Positions 45,843 through 56,469 are shown, counted from the first letter of the stretch. The stretch is 64,000 nucleotides of DNA from Acinetobacter shaoyimingii (GCF_011578045.1 NZ_CP049801.1:3100001-3164000); one strand, 5' to 3'. Made by a program: numbers and translations. The notes: a model not told the origin generated them from the sequence alone.

Positions 45843-46814
45843 ATGAATTACCTTTCAAAAACAATCGCTTTAACTATGCTGCTCAGCATCAGTAGTTCTT
45901 CAGTATTTGCTGCTGGCATTGCAAAAGGTACATCTAAATTTGTGATTTCAAACTATGCTAAAACAAAATATCCAATGCTCATGGTACATGGTTTTGCAGG
46001 GTTTACTCGCTTAGGTACAGAAAACTTTGGCTTAGACTATTGGTATCAAATTTTGCCAGATTTGGCCACCAATGGTGCAACTGTTTATGCCGCTCAACTC
46101 TCTCCAGTTGAATCTACTGAAATTCGTGGTGAACAACTCCTTCGCCAAGTGGATGATGTGATTGCATTAACAGGAAAAAATAAAGTAAACCTTATTGGTC
46201 ATAGCCATGGTGGTCCTACCATTCAATATATTGAAGCCATTGCACCTGAAAAAGTCGCATCCTTAACTGCTGTTGCAGGCGCGATGAAAGGTTCAACTAT
46301 TGCCAATACCATCTCTGAAAATAATTTATTGCTTCCGGTTGCCAAAGCACTTTTTAATATTTTAGGTCCTACACTGACTTTCTTAGAAGGCAATACAGAA
46401 CTTTCAATCAATCCGAAAAATGCTTTGAATTCATTAACCACACAAGGCTTAGACAAGTTTAATCAAACATATCCAACAGCCGCTATTCCTAAAAACTGCA
46501 ACGACAAAGGGCAAAAAATTACAGCCAATGGGGTTTATCATTACTCATGGATGGGAAATAAACAAATTACCAATCCACTAGATATTATTGATACTGCGGT
46601 TATTGGCTTAAGTGCTTCACTCATGCAAGAAAAAAATCATGATGGTTTTGTTTCAGTATGTAGTGGCAATTATGGTCAAGTCATTCGAAATGACTACAAC
46701 CTAAACCACTTAGATGAAATTAATCAAATTTTAGGTCTTAAAGGTATTTTTGCACCAGATCCAGTTTCAATTTATCGTCAGCATGCTAATCGATTGAAAC
46801 TTGAAGGTTTATAA
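45843..46814 (+). CDS. Secreted triacylglycerol lipase, copy 3 of 5
   Basis: 323 residues; signal peptide to VFA (about 23). Elbow GHSHGG, Asp in KNHDGFV, His in LNHLDEIN, Cys in KNCND and SVCSG. AAGGA lies upstream. Within the array it most resembles copy 5 (shared NGVYHYSWMG-type and EKNHDG segments and a lid without the WAEGRP of copy 1). Terminator follows. Confidence 0.92.
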   Translation: MNYLSKTIALTMLLSISSSSVFAAGIAKGTSKFVISNYAKTKYPMLMVHGFAGFTRLGTENFGLDYWYQILPDLATNGATVYAAQLSPVESTEIRGEQLLRQVDDVIALTGKNKVNLIGHSHGGPTIQYIEAIAPEKVASLTAVAGAMKGSTIANTISENNLLLPVAKALFNILGPTLTFLEGNTELSINPKNALNSLTTQGLDKFNQTYPTAAIPKNCNDKGQKITANGVYHYSWMGNKQITNPLDIIDTAVIGLSASLMQEKNHDGFVSVCSGNYGQVIRNDYNLNHLDEINQILGLKGIFAPDPVSIYRQHANRLKLEGL

Positions 46815-46837
46815 GTTCTATACTTGATCAGCATTTG

Positions 46838-46871
46838 AGTCCAATCATCTATCTAATGATTGGACTTTTTA
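46838..46871 (+). terminator. Intrinsic terminator after lipase 3
   Basis: 11-bp stem AGTCCAATCAT/ATGATTGGACT and T5. Confidence 0.85.
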
Positions 46872-47011
46872 TTAATACATCTAAAAATGCATTTAATCTA
46901 AATTTACAAATTAATATTGGTTATTTTTCTCTCTTTTATTCATATTTATTTTGATGGTGATAAGGAATATCACGATCTGTCTTAAATACAACAAAAAAAG
47001 AGTAAATCGCA

Positions 47012-47974
47012 ATGAAAACTGGAATTTTAAAAGCTGGACTTTGCCTTGGTTTAATATTTTCAACCCTGAATACCAACGCTGAAGTTCATGAAGTCACTGG
47101 AAAAGCCACAAGTGATTATGCACAAACCAAGTACCCTCTGTTTTTTATACATGGGATGTTTGGCTTTAGTAAATTAGGTCTTGAAAAATTCGGTGTAGAT
47201 TATTGGTATCAGATTCTTCCAGATTTGAAGAGAAATGGTGCTCAAGTGTTCGCATCACAACTTTCCCCACTACACACCACAGAGTTCCGTGGAGAGCAAG
47301 CCCTCATTCAACTTGAAGAAGTTCTTGCAATTTCTGGAAGCCCAAAAGTGAATTTGATTGGGCATAGTCAAGGTGGACCAACTGCACGTTACATTAGTGG
47401 TGTAGCACCTGAAAAAGTCGCGTCAGTGACTGGTGTTAGTGGCACCAATTTAGGCTCCCCTGTAGCTGACTTAGTGGAAGGAAAAAAGCCGTTAAATAAT
47501 ATTTTAGCGCCACTGGTCAATGGGGTTGTTTCGCCAATTATCAGTTTTGCCCAATTAATCAAAAATCTTCCAAGCGATTTTAAAGGCTCAATCAATAGCC
47601 TAACGCTTGCGGGTAGTCTTAAGTTTAATGAACGATTTCCAATGGGCATGCCTGCAAATCAGGCATGTACAGATGGACCGCATCAACAACAAGGCATTTA
47701 CTTTTATTCTTGGATTGGTAATGCCAATAGAACAAATTTCTTAGATCCGGATACCATTTTCACTGCGCTTGGACCATATGCTTTTGATAAGCAGGAAAAT
47801 GATGGTCTTGTCAGTGTTTGTAGCAGTAAGTTTGGTAAAACTATTCGAGATGATTATAAGCTCAATCATTTCGATGCAATTAACCAAGTCCTTGGTCTTA
47901 AAAGTAAATCAGCACCTGACCCTGTGGCTTTATACCGTCAACATGCAAATCGATTAAAACTTCAAGGTCTATAA
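47012..47974 (+). CDS. Secreted triacylglycerol lipase, copy 4 of 5
   Basis: 320 residues; signal peptide to about residue 23 (TNA). Elbow GHSQGG as in copy 2, Asp in ENDGLV, His in LNHFDAIN, Cys in QACTD and SVCSS. The lid-side region (APLVNGVVSPIISFAQLIKN) is unlike the other copies. AAAGAG serves as weak Shine-Dalgarno. Confidence 0.92.
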   Translation: MKTGILKAGLCLGLIFSTLNTNAEVHEVTGKATSDYAQTKYPLFFIHGMFGFSKLGLEKFGVDYWYQILPDLKRNGAQVFASQLSPLHTTEFRGEQALIQLEEVLAISGSPKVNLIGHSQGGPTARYISGVAPEKVASVTGVSGTNLGSPVADLVEGKKPLNNILAPLVNGVVSPIISFAQLIKNLPSDFKGSINSLTLAGSLKFNERFPMGMPANQACTDGPHQQQGIYFYSWIGNANRTNFLDPDTIFTALGPYAFDKQENDGLVSVCSSKFGKTIRDDYKLNHFDAINQVLGLKSKSAPDPVALYRQHANRLKLQGL

Positions 47975-47997
47975 AGTTCTCAACTCTATTCAAGTCA

Positions 47998-48023
47998 GAC
48001 TTACAGGGGACACCCTGTAAGTC
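47998..48023 (+). repeat. 11-bp perfect inverted repeat after lipase 4
   Basis: GACTTACAGGG/CCCTGTAAGTC with a GACA loop, no T-run. Confidence 0.75.
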
Positions 48024-48211
48024 GCGCATCTATTTAAATCTATTCAACAATTATTCAACAAATCTCAATTCTAAATTGATTCTGTTTTCTCTCTTTTATT
48101 TTTACAACGATCACTGTGTTTTTTTATCTCAAGACTCCAAACTTTTAACATGGCTAGTTTTAACATTCATTAATTCCAACAATATTAATGATGATTATTT
48201 AAGGATGAAAA

Positions 48212-49195
48212 ATGAAAATCAAAATGTACATTCACTACGCTATTACTCTCAGTAGCTTTATTTTATGCACTATTTCCAATGCATCTGGATTGATTCATGT
48301 CAAATCATCACAAGTTAATTCTGATTATGCAAAGACCAAATACCCTATTGTAATGGCGCACGGGTTTGCTTTAGGTTTCAGTCGAATTGGTACTGAAAAA
48401 TTTGGTCTTGATCAGTTCTATCAAATTACCCCAGATCTTGTTCGCAATGGAGCAAATGTTTTTGTTGCACAAATGTCCCCTGTAGAATCCACGATAGTCC
48501 GTGGTGAACAATTACTACAACAAGTTGATCAGGTACTAGCATTATCTGGAGCACAAAAAGTTAATCTCATCGGACATAGTCATGGTGGACCAACCGTTCG
48601 TTATATAGAAGCAGTAGCACCACAGAAGGTCGCATCTCTGACAGCTGTAGCAGGTAGTATGAAAGGCACTCCATTGAGTGCAGGTTTAACCAATAGCAAT
48701 TTTTTGAGTAAAGCTGGAAAGATCGTTATTGGAAATCTTCTTGCACCCGCAATTACAATTTTAGAAGGTAATCCTAAGCTTTCTATCAATTATGAGGCTG
48801 CAATGTATGATTTATCAGAACAAGGAGCCTTAGCATTCAACCAAAAATTTCCATCTGCTGCACTTCCTAAGGACTGCAATTCAAATGGTGTACCACGTAC
48901 AGAAAATGGCATTTACCATTACTCCTGGATTGGCTCATCTAAAGTAACGAATGTTTTAGATGTATTAGATACCGCTATAGTCGCAACAGGTGTTGTGCTT
49001 ATGCCGAATGAAAAAAATCATGATGGCTTAGTTCCTATTTGTAGCGCCAAATACGGTAAAGTGATTCGTGACAATTATAATTTGAATCATTTTGATGAGG
49101 TTAATCAAGTCTTGGGGTTAAAAAGTGTTTTTGCTCCTGACCCTATTTCTATTTTTAGACAACACGCCAATCGATTAAAACTTCAAGGCTTATAA
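48212..49195 (+). CDS. Secreted triacylglycerol lipase, copy 5 of 5
   Basis: 327 residues; signal peptide to about residue 25. Elbow GHSHGG, Asp in KNHDGLV, His in LNHFDEVN, Cys in KDCNS and PICSA. One extra residue in the oxyanion loop (AHGFALGFSR) compared with copies 1-4. AAGGA upstream. Nearest relative in the array is copy 3. All catalytic residues are intact, so this is not a decaying copy. Confidence 0.92.
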   Translation: MKIKMYIHYAITLSSFILCTISNASGLIHVKSSQVNSDYAKTKYPIVMAHGFALGFSRIGTEKFGLDQFYQITPDLVRNGANVFVAQMSPVESTIVRGEQLLQQVDQVLALSGAQKVNLIGHSHGGPTVRYIEAVAPQKVASLTAVAGSMKGTPLSAGLTNSNFLSKAGKIVIGNLLAPAITILEGNPKLSINYEAAMYDLSEQGALAFNQKFPSAALPKDCNSNGVPRTENGIYHYSWIGSSKVTNVLDVLDTAIVATGVVLMPNEKNHDGLVPICSAKYGKVIRDNYNLNHFDEVNQVLGLKSVFAPDPISIFRQHANRLKLQGL

Positions 49196-49228
49196 CTTTC
49201 AATACAATATTTTCAAAACAGCAGACAT

Positions 49229-49257
49229 AAAAAATGCGCCTAAAGGCGCATTTTTTA
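49229..49257. terminator. Bidirectional terminator between lipase 5 and rplS
   Basis: AAAAAATGCGCC/GGCGCATTTTTT with a TAAA loop; runs on both sides serve both convergent genes. Confidence 0.9.
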
Positions 49258-49277
49258 ACTCAAAGTAAAACCCAAAA

Positions 49278-49652
49278 TTAAGCTTTAACTTTACGAGCAG
49301 GTAATTTTTCACGAATACGAGCAGCTTTACCAGACAATTCACGTAGGTAGTAAAGTTTAGCACGACGAACGTCACCACGACGTTTCACTTCGATTTTAGC
49401 AACGATTGGAGAGTGAGTTTGGAATACACGCTCAACACCAACACCGCTAGAGATTTTGCGAACTGTGAACGCAGAGTTCAAGCCACGGTTTTTAATCGCA
49501 ATAACAACACCTTCAAATGCTTGAAGACGTTCGCGATCACCCTCTTTAACTTTTACTTGGACAACTACTGTGTCACCTGGTGCAAAAGCAGGGATGTCTT
49601 GTTTAAGCTGAGCATTTTCTACAGCTTGTACTAAAGGATGCTTACCGCTCAT
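49278..49652 (-). CDS. rplS: 50S ribosomal protein L19
   Basis: 124 residues, with segments typical of bL19 ([60 protein letters not shown]). Last gene of rpsP-rimM-trmD-rplS. The 145-base gap to trmD is larger than usual. Confidence 0.97.
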   Translation of the reverse strand: MSGKHPLVQAVENAQLKQDIPAFAPGDTVVVQVKVKEGDRERLQAFEGVVIAIKNRGLNSAFTVRKISSGVGVERVFQTHSPIVAKIEVKRRGDVRRAKLYYLRELSGKAARIREKLPARKVKA

Positions 49653-49797
49653 GGGGTATCTCCGATTAGTGCGGGTCAGAAGAGGTCTGATATCCGCCGG
49701 GTATAGAGGCTAAAGCGCATGTTACCCATTTAACTTTCCCTTTATGCTTGACCACTTCAATGCATAAAGAGCCTATGTAAAATACTTAAAGTTACCT

Positions 49798-50538
49798 TTA
49801 AATATTTGAATCCTTGAGCCATTTTTTTTGCTGCTTGGTCAACTCTACTTTTTCAACCAACTCTGGTCGACGTTCTAGTGTCCGTTGAAATCGCTGCAAA
49901 AAGCGCCATTTTTCAATATTGGCATGATGCCCTGATTTTAATACTTCAGGAACATCCAAACCTTGAAAATGGTCTGGCTTTGTATATTGTGGGCAGTCTA
50001 AAAGACCATCCACAAATGAGTCTTGCACGTGTGATTGCTCATCAGACATTGCCCCCGGAAGTCTCCGAATAATACTGTCCAATAAAACCATCGCAGGAAG
50101 TTCCCCGCCTGATAAAACGTAATCCCCAATGGACCATTCCTGATCGACAAACTTTTGGATCAAACGTTCATCAACCCCTTCATAACGTCCACACAGTACA
50201 ATCAATCCATCATATTCGACAAACTGTTTCACTGCAGGTTCATTTAAGGTTTTGCCTTGCGGTGACATATACACCACAGGAACATTGGCACAACCTGCTT
50301 GCGTTGCAAGCGCTTTGGCATGTTCAATTGCTTGAGACAATGGCTCAGCCATCATCACCATACCTGGACCACCACCAAATGGACGTTCATCCACTCTTTT
50401 ATAGTTACCCGTTGCAAAATCACGTGGATTAATACAAGTGACTTGTACTAATTCCGCTTTTGCTGCACGCCCGCTAATACCGTAGGCTGTAATCGCTTCA
50501 AACATTTCAGGAAAAAGCGTAATGACTGCAAAAAACAT
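49798..50538 (-). CDS. trmD: tRNA (guanine-37-N1)-methyltransferase
   Basis: 246 residues from the ATG preceded by GAGGAG ([15 protein letters not shown]); a frame reaching 50601 only reads into the rimM stop region. SPOUT trefoil-knot residues are clear: [11 protein letters not shown] and [14 protein letters not shown]. It methylates G37 to prevent frameshifting. Part of the conserved ribosomal operon. Confidence 0.96.
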   Translation of the reverse strand: MFFAVITLFPEMFEAITAYGISGRAAKAELVQVTCINPRDFATGNYKRVDERPFGGGPGMVMMAEPLSQAIEHAKALATQAGCANVPVVYMSPQGKTLNEPAVKQFVEYDGLIVLCGRYEGVDERLIQKFVDQEWSIGDYVLSGGELPAMVLLDSIIRRLPGAMSDEQSHVQDSFVDGLLDCPQYTKPDHFQGLDVPEVLKSGHHANIEKWRFLQRFQRTLERRPELVEKVELTKQQKKWLKDSNI

Positions 50539-50582
50539 CGCAGACTCCTCTATTTTCCTGCTGCGCCTAAGCTCTTTCGAGT

Positions 50583-51131
50583 TTAGTAATCTACGCCCCA
50601 ATTCACGTAAATACGACCAGCTTCAAGATCAACACGCTGTACCACATCTTTATGCCATGGAATCATACGCTCTTCAGTATCAACGCTATCTGGTGTTGCG
50701 TGAACCACCATCACATCGTTAGCACCAGTCTCAAACATTTCATGGATTTTACCAAGATTTACTTCTTGTTCAGCATCATCCAAACCTAACACCGTTAAGC
50801 CTTTCAAATCTGACCAGTAAAACTCATCCATTCCTGCTTTTGGAAGTTGCGATTTTGAAATCCAAACATTGCTACCAACCAAGCCGTCTGCCGCAGTGCG
50901 ATCACTCACACCTTTTAAGCTTACAACCAAGCCTTTGCCATGAGGTTTCCAACGTTTTACATCGACACTTTGCCAACCTGCTTTGGTCTCAATGTACCAA
51001 GGAAGATAGTCAAAGATATTGCTCATAGGTTCTGTATTGGAATAGATCCAGAGCCACCCATTTAATCCATAGGCTGAACGTAACTGTCCAATCTGAATAC
51101 GATCTTCGGGAACATTCTGTACTGGTGTCAT
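50583..51131 (-). CDS. rimM: 16S rRNA processing protein RimM
   Basis: 182 residues: RimM N-terminal domain ([20 protein letters not shown]) and C-terminal PRC-barrel ([19 protein letters not shown]). Assists maturation of the 30S head through S19 and 16S rRNA. Lies between rpsP and trmD as in most bacteria. Confidence 0.95.
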   Translation of the reverse strand: MTPVQNVPEDRIQIGQLRSAYGLNGWLWIYSNTEPMSNIFDYLPWYIETKAGWQSVDVKRWKPHGKGLVVSLKGVSDRTAADGLVGSNVWISKSQLPKAGMDEFYWSDLKGLTVLGLDDAEQEVNLGKIHEMFETGANDVMVVHATPDSVDTEERMIPWHKDVVQRVDLEAGRIYVNWGVDY

Positions 51132-51155
51132 GGGCTTCTACTACTTAATTTAAAA

Positions 51156-51413
51156 TTACGCAGCAGCTGCAGCTTTCTTAGCTTGAGCAGCTAAAGAAGC
51201 AACACGTTCAGACGGTTGAGCGCCTTGAGCAACCCAATGAGCAAAACGGTCAGCATCTAAACGAAGTTTTTCTGCTTTACCTTGAGCTGTAGGGTTAAAG
51301 AAACCAATACGTTCGATGAAACGACCGTCACGCGCATTGCGGCTATCAGTAACGATTACTTGATAGAAAGGACGTTTTTTAGCACCACCGCGTGCTAGAC
51401 GAATTACAACCAT
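51156..51413 (-). CDS. rpsP: 30S ribosomal protein S16
   Basis: 85 residues with the bS16 pattern ([35 protein letters not shown]) and an Ala-rich tail. First gene of the operon; promoter lies in the gap before the pilin genes. Confidence 0.97.
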   Translation of the reverse strand: MVVIRLARGGAKKRPFYQVIVTDSRNARDGRFIERIGFFNPTAQGKAEKLRLDADRFAHWVAQGAQPSERVASLAAQAKKAAAAA

Positions 51414-51561
51414 GATAGAACCTTATAGTTTTTACGGATTATCCACGAACCGACCATCGGAACATTTCAAACCCCTTTCATAGAGGGCGATATTTTACGT
51501 CATCTTTGACTCGAAAGAAAGATCAAATTTTAGTTATCCACAATTTTGAATTTGGATTTAA

Positions 51562-52011
51562 TTAATCCCATTTAGATGAGACCGATAAAGCACAAGTGTT
51601 GGCCTTTTCTATCCAACACTTGTATCCATTAGAATCAAGCATAATTACACCATTACCATCCGTTTTTGTTTTTTTAATTGGTGTTGCTTTAAGCACCCAA
51701 GATGAAGAGTTTGGAATCTCTAAACTCAATGTATAAAGTTGATCACCATCGACTTCCCTAGGAAAAGTCAGTGGCGCTCCATATATATTTTTATTTGATA
51801 AACTGGCGTCGGTATAATTTCCATTAGCAATTTTATAGTTTGCTAGATTACGGCCTATTTGAACCATCTGAGCCTGTACATCTATTCTATGTGTTTTCAT
51901 TACATATTTTGTATAAGCAGGATAGCCTACCGCTGCCAAAATACCAATAATTGCAACAACGATTAAAAGCTCTATGAGAGTAAAACCAGATTCATTACTT
52001 TTCGCTACCAT
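51562..52011 (-). CDS. Type IV pilin-like protein (PilE/ComF-like minor pilin)
   Basis: 149 residues. Class III prepilin leader MVAKSNESG, cut before [20 protein letters not shown] with Glu5 present. A C-terminal disulfide is suggested by Cys in [20 protein letters not shown] is just upstream and the start overlaps the preceding stop. By position after PilY1/ComC it corresponds to ComF of A. baylyi, a factor for natural transformation. Last gene of the minor-pilin operon. Confidence 0.85.
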   Translation of the reverse strand: MVAKSNESGFTLIELLIVVAIIGILAAVGYPAYTKYVMKTHRIDVQAQMVQIGRNLANYKIANGNYTDASLSNKNIYGAPLTFPREVDGDQLYTLSLEIPNSSSWVLKATPIKKTKTDGNGVIMLDSNGYKCWIEKANTCALSVSSKWD

Positions 52012-52496
52012 GTCTCCACCGTATCCCCATTCCCACAATTATTAAACTCAATATTAGATACTGTTGCGCATCTCAATCCTGTGCTATTCATAAGCAAATT
52101 ATAATTAAGCTTGTCCGTCGATTGAGCACGTATTACCCATCCTAAACCACGAGCTTGATCTGAAGTTAAAGCTAAATTTGCATTATTTAAGTCTCGAATA
52201 TCGATCACATATTTTATACGACTTTCTTCCGCTCCTATCGGAAATTTAATCTGAGACATATCGCCTGTTTGACCATAAAGGAAAGAAGGATTAAACCCCT
52301 GATAGGTGTAATTTTTAACCCGATGCCTTTCCAATTGCTCTGCTAACTTTAAAATTTCTTGTTGAGCTTGTGCACGAGCAGCCTTACGTGTATAGGACTG
52401 GTATGCTGGTAAAGTAATCGCCATTAAAATGGCAATCACAAAAGTTACTATCATCAATTCGACTAATGTGAAGCCTTTAAGGCTCACATTAGTCAT
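52005..52496 (-). CDS. Type IV pilin-like protein (PilE/ComE-like minor pilin)
   Basis: 163 residues from the ATG that gives a typical short leader (MTNVSLKG before [18 protein letters not shown]); a frame from 52532 would give a 20-residue leader overlapping pilY1. Two Cys late (LRCATVS, FNNCGNG) suggest the D-loop disulfide. Corresponds in position to ComE. Part of the tip/priming complex of type IV pili. Confidence 0.85.
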   Translation of the reverse strand: MTNVSLKGFTLVELMIVTFVIAILMAITLPAYQSYTRKAARAQAQQEILKLAEQLERHRVKNYTYQGFNPSFLYGQTGDMSQIKFPIGAEESRIKYVIDIRDLNNANLALTSDQARGLGWVIRAQSTDKLNYNLLMNSTGLRCATVSNIEFNNCGNGDTVETW

Positions 52497-52515
52497 GATT
52501 TTATTATGGATCTGA

Positions 52516-55500
52516 TTAATTTGCTTTGACATATTTTTCGTACCAACGCGTAGGGTTCAAAACACGACTACAATTCCACTCTCCGCTTCCTTCAGTATTG
52601 CCTAACAGGGTTAAGCTACCGCAACTATTTTTTTCATTATTATTCACTTGGTTTTTCGGTCCAAGGGTGATGCCACGAATACCAGTTCCAAGTACATTTT
52701 GGTTCTTTCCATCAATAATGACTAACCCAGTACCCTTTTCTGCCTCAAGATCTTTAACGTTCCTCGACTTAAAACAGACTCCATAAGGCAAGCAGAATTT
52801 TTGGCTATCACTCTCCCCAACAATACGCGGTTGACATGCATCACCTGGTTCTACACCTGTTCCCTCTGGATCATAAACAGGAATGATCAAGTTATTTGTA
52901 ATCGCAATAGGTTCCTCTTCAAATGCTTTAATACCACCAGCAGTACGATTTACATTTTCAGCTCCTGTATAATCACTAGACAATGAACGATACCAGCCTT
53001 GTTTTTTGGTCGTACTATATGGAAAGAAAGTAGGAACTACTTGTATACCCTCTAAAGTTTGTGGATTTTTTTGTAATTTACTTAAATTAATATCCTTAGA
53101 TTTAAGTTCCACATTACTACTCATTAATGAACGATTAATAAAATCATGATCCATTAATCCATAAACTTTATTGGTAGGTCTATTTGACAATGCAGTTGAA
53201 GGAAGCATACCTTCACGCCCACGACTTGGAGATACATCTAATGGTGTACTTCTATCTCCAGAAGCAATTGCAACGAGAATAAACGTATTTTGTCCTTCAT
53301 CATGTATTGTTAGAGTAGGCGGTTGATAAAAACGTGGAGCATCGCCGTTCGTTATATTATTGCCATTTTCGTCAGTTGCTAGATTTGCCAATCTTACTGC
53401 TCTGACACCAAATCCAGACGTTGAGGTTGCATTATTATTTAAATCAACTCTGAATACTTGACCACCTAAATCACCGAAGTACAAATGATCTATAAGACCA
53501 TCAGCATTTCTATCTAATGTACTCACACGTGAAACAATGCTGTGCTTCATGTCTGCATTATTTGTATCTGCACCACTGTTGCTCGCCCACCATAAACGTT
53601 TACCAGTTTCAGCATCGATGATATAAACAGCATTACCATCTGCTCTGGTTTTATTACAACCACCACCGTACTCAGCAGAATTCGCTGTACCAAGTTTGAA
53701 ACGTGGATTTTCATAACACATGTCATATCCACCGCCTACTATAAGGACACGTTTAATTTTTCCATCGTAACGGATATTTGCAATAACTGGCTTAGACCAT
53801 GATTGCCCCATTCGGCTAAAATATGATTGATCTGCACCAATTCTAAATAGTAATTTTGGACTTTGTGGATTCATTACATCTAATGCATAATAACTTTTCC
53901 CTCCCATCCTCATACCGCCATATACTTTCATCGCTTTCGCTTCAACAGCAGAAGCCCCTTCTTTTGAACCTCTTTTTAACTCATATGATGGATCAGCAAC
54001 CCAAGCCCCACCCATACCATAAGCAATTGAACCACCTGATGTTGTCCGTAATGCGCGAGATGCTTCTTGATCTGCTAATATTTCATGAGGAACGAAAACC
54101 ATTTGTTCTAGCCCAGTTGAAGCATCTACAATGTGTAAACCACCCTCCATACTGCCAAACAATACTGATTGCTTGCGAATTGTTGTTAAATCTCCTCTTT
54201 CATCCAACTCACCTGAATAAGTCAACTGGACAGGGAATGAATGAATACTTCCACCCAAATTGACGAAAGGCTTGGATGGAACTGGCAAAGTTGAAGGTAG
54301 TTCTGTCGTCGAAGTTAAATCTAAGTCATAACCTAAATAATTTAAAATTTTAATTTTCAATGGAATAGGGAAATCTTTCAAAACATTTTGGGTTCTCATT
54401 TGAGACAGAACATAAGCACCATTTGCAGAATTTGAGTAAGTAGGTAAAGCCAAAAGAGTTCCCGTATCTTTACCAATCAACTCTCCATCTACATTCACCG
54501 AATCCACATTCGTATATAAATGTCGCAATGCATTCGGTCTAGCTTTAATTGCGGGGACCGCTCTGATATTATTTGCAGCATTTCCTGATATAGCCGCTAC
54601 ATCATTTGTTGGAACTGGAATATTCCAATATACACCACCTTGGTTGACCACCCCCCCATCAGCTACAGATGTAGGATTCCAGATATCTTTGGTGGTTAAA
54701 TCAAATTCACCTTTTTTATCAAATATTGTTTTGCTATTAACATCAATAACATCATTACTTGCATCAACAAGAGCCCCCCCATTAATATGATATTTCTTTA
54801 AGTTGCCAGCCCAGCTCTTAACCATCTGTCCTGGATTCGGTGACAAAGCTCGCAAGTAACCGAATGGTTGAAATCCATTGGGATTTAAATCATCTTGCGG
54901 TACAGAAATAGCACCTGTAGGTACTGGATCAATAACACCATCACCTAAGTTTTTAATAAACTGAATAACGCTGTTTGTAACATCTTGGGCTTGGTTAGCA
55001 ATAAAGAAACCTCCATTACCATATCCTGGATTGGAATGTGTAGATGTTGGTGAGCAACTATCATCACTTTTACGATCTACTTGTGTCCTTGAACTCATTT
55101 GACATGCATTTTTTGCATCTTGAGTGTTTAAATTATTAAGTGCAGCTCCAAATCCAACAAAGGCGGTTTGAATTGAAACACCAGCAGGGTTTGTATTTCT
55201 GTCAAAAAGCTTTTTGGCAAAAATACTCATACAATTCCAATTTGTCCCCCCAGTTAGACCATTAGAGCAACTAAATGATGTATCATTCAGAGCTTGCGCA
55301 AGAACATCGGTATTCACGGTATCAGTAGGAACACCATCTGATAAAATATAAACTCCTTGACCATCACAACTTTGACGGTCCTCAGCAGCCGGTAAGGGTG
55401 AGATATAATTATTTGTTGTTCTTATTTTCGCACCAGAACTTGAGTCCGCTTGCAAAAAGCCACTTTCATTAACATCTACTTGAACCATATGAGTGTAATA

Positions 55501-56454
55501 GGTTGTATTACCGACCGTATTCTGATCATAGTTTGTTACATTAGGTGCGGAACTAAGATTAGACCAAGAGTAACAATCTCGAGTACGAGTATTAAAATTG
55601 ACACCGTAATAAGTTGAACACTGACTATAAGTGTAGGTTGAGTTATTATTTAATATTCGCCTAAATTGTTGCTGGCGCACTGCTATGAGAGTACTTGTTC
55701 CCATTAAATAAGCAGCTGCTTCAGCGAAAGCATTTGCTGTTGGTGTACCATTATATGCTGATAAATTCGCTACCTGTGTTCTAAGTCTATTCCGCTGTGT
55801 AGAATTCACATCTCCTAATTCTTCAGCTGCAACAAGTATTTTTCCTGCCATAGCATCAGCCAAACCATCACCATTTTTATCTGCAGAATAGTTTCCCAAT
55901 CCGATTTTTGTACTTGGTAAATAAGGATCAGTACTATTCAGTAGTGCGAACATACCATCCTTTAAACGTGTTATACGGTCATAACAACGATATGCACTAT
56001 TTGTTGTGTTACTAATTTTTTCACAACCTGTTCCTGTCTGTGCACCAGAAGCATCTAAACCTTTTACTCTGTTTGTTGCACTATTGGCTGCCACATAACA
56101 GAAGTTTCTTCTATAGACAGGTGTTGTAGTGGAGTTAACATAGTAAACCCCATTATTTGAATAAGAAGTGCTACTACTAGGAGAAGCCGTTTGAGATGAA
56201 GTACCACAATTCGTCAAACCATAATCATCATAATAACTAAAGCCACTTCCCTTCATCGAGCCCATACTACCTGAAGTATCAAGCATCATAATAATGGTTT
56301 TTTTACCTGCTGTTGGAGTCGCATATATTTGCAAATCACTGGCTTGAACAACAGAACTCGTAAAAATATAGGTAACAAGAGTGCTACTCAAAGCAACCAA
56401 GAATTTAAGTTGATAATTGTTTTTATTTGTAGTTTCTTTGGAATTAAATTTCAT
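52516..56454 (-). CDS. pilY1: PilY1/ComC pilus-tip adhesin
   Basis: 1312 residues, exported (signal to about VVQA, 38). N-terminal von Willebrand A-like domain with MIDAS MLDTSGSMG (Asp59, Ser61, Ser63). C-terminal PilY1 beta-propeller (VFVPHEILADQEASR, GSKEGASAVEAK, LIVGGGYDMCYENP). Two DxNxDGxxD calcium loops: DKNGDGLAD in the first third and DRNADGLIDHLYFGD in the propeller. An RGD tripeptide occurs in GELDERGDL. Equivalent to ComC of A. baylyi, needed for pilus assembly and DNA uptake. Located mid-operon. Confidence 0.92.
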   Translation of the reverse strand: MKFNSKETTNKNNYQLKFLVALSSTLVTYIFTSSVVQASDLQIYATPTAGKKTIIMMLDTSGSMGSMKGSGFSYYDDYGLTNCGTSSQTASPSSSTSYSNNGVYYVNSTTTPVYRRNFCYVAANSATNRVKGLDASGAQTGTGCEKISNTTNSAYRCYDRITRLKDGMFALLNSTDPYLPSTKIGLGNYSADKNGDGLADAMAGKILVAAEELGDVNSTQRNRLRTQVANLSAYNGTPTANAFAEAAAYLMGTSTLIAVRQQQFRRILNNNSTYTYSQCSTYYGVNFNTRTRDCYSWSNLSSAPNVTNYDQNTVGNTTYYTHMVQVDVNESGFLQADSSSGAKIRTTNNYISPLPAAEDRQSCDGQGVYILSDGVPTDTVNTDVLAQALNDTSFSCSNGLTGGTNWNCMSIFAKKLFDRNTNPAGVSIQTAFVGFGAALNNLNTQDAKNACQMSSRTQVDRKSDDSCSPTSTHSNPGYGNGGFFIANQAQDVTNSVIQFIKNLGDGVIDPVPTGAISVPQDDLNPNGFQPFGYLRALSPNPGQMVKSWAGNLKKYHINGGALVDASNDVIDVNSKTIFDKKGEFDLTTKDIWNPTSVADGGVVNQGGVYWNIPVPTNDVAAISGNAANNIRAVPAIKARPNALRHLYTNVDSVNVDGELIGKDTGTLLALPTYSNSANGAYVLSQMRTQNVLKDFPIPLKIKILNYLGYDLDLTSTTELPSTLPVPSKPFVNLGGSIHSFPVQLTYSGELDERGDLTTIRKQSVLFGSMEGGLHIVDASTGLEQMVFVPHEILADQEASRALRTTSGGSIAYGMGGAWVADPSYELKRGSKEGASAVEAKAMKVYGGMRMGGKSYYALDVMNPQSPKLLFRIGADQSYFSRMGQSWSKPVIANIRYDGKIKRVLIVGGGYDMCYENPRFKLGTANSAEYGGGCNKTRADGNAVYIIDAETGKRLWWASNSGADTNNADMKHSIVSRVSTLDRNADGLIDHLYFGDLGGQVFRVDLNNNATSTSGFGVRAVRLANLATDENGNNITNGDAPRFYQPPTLTIHDEGQNTFILVAIASGDRSTPLDVSPSRGREGMLPSTALSNRPTNKVYGLMDHDFINRSLMSSNVELKSKDINLSKLQKNPQTLEGIQVVPTFFPYSTTKKQGWYRSLSSDYTGAENVNRTAGGIKAFEEEPIAITNNLIIPVYDPEGTGVEPGDACQPRIVGESDSQKFCLPYGVCFKSRNVKDLEAEKGTGLVIIDGKNQNVLGTGIRGITLGPKNQVNNNEKNSCGSLTLLGNTEGSGEWNCSRVLNPTRWYEKYVKAN

Positions 56455-56469
56455 TAGATTTCCCCTAAC

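Noticed and set aside
47389..47649. Antisense frames within the lipase genes
   Set aside because: Each is a shadow of a confirmed lipase frame, with no family likeness.
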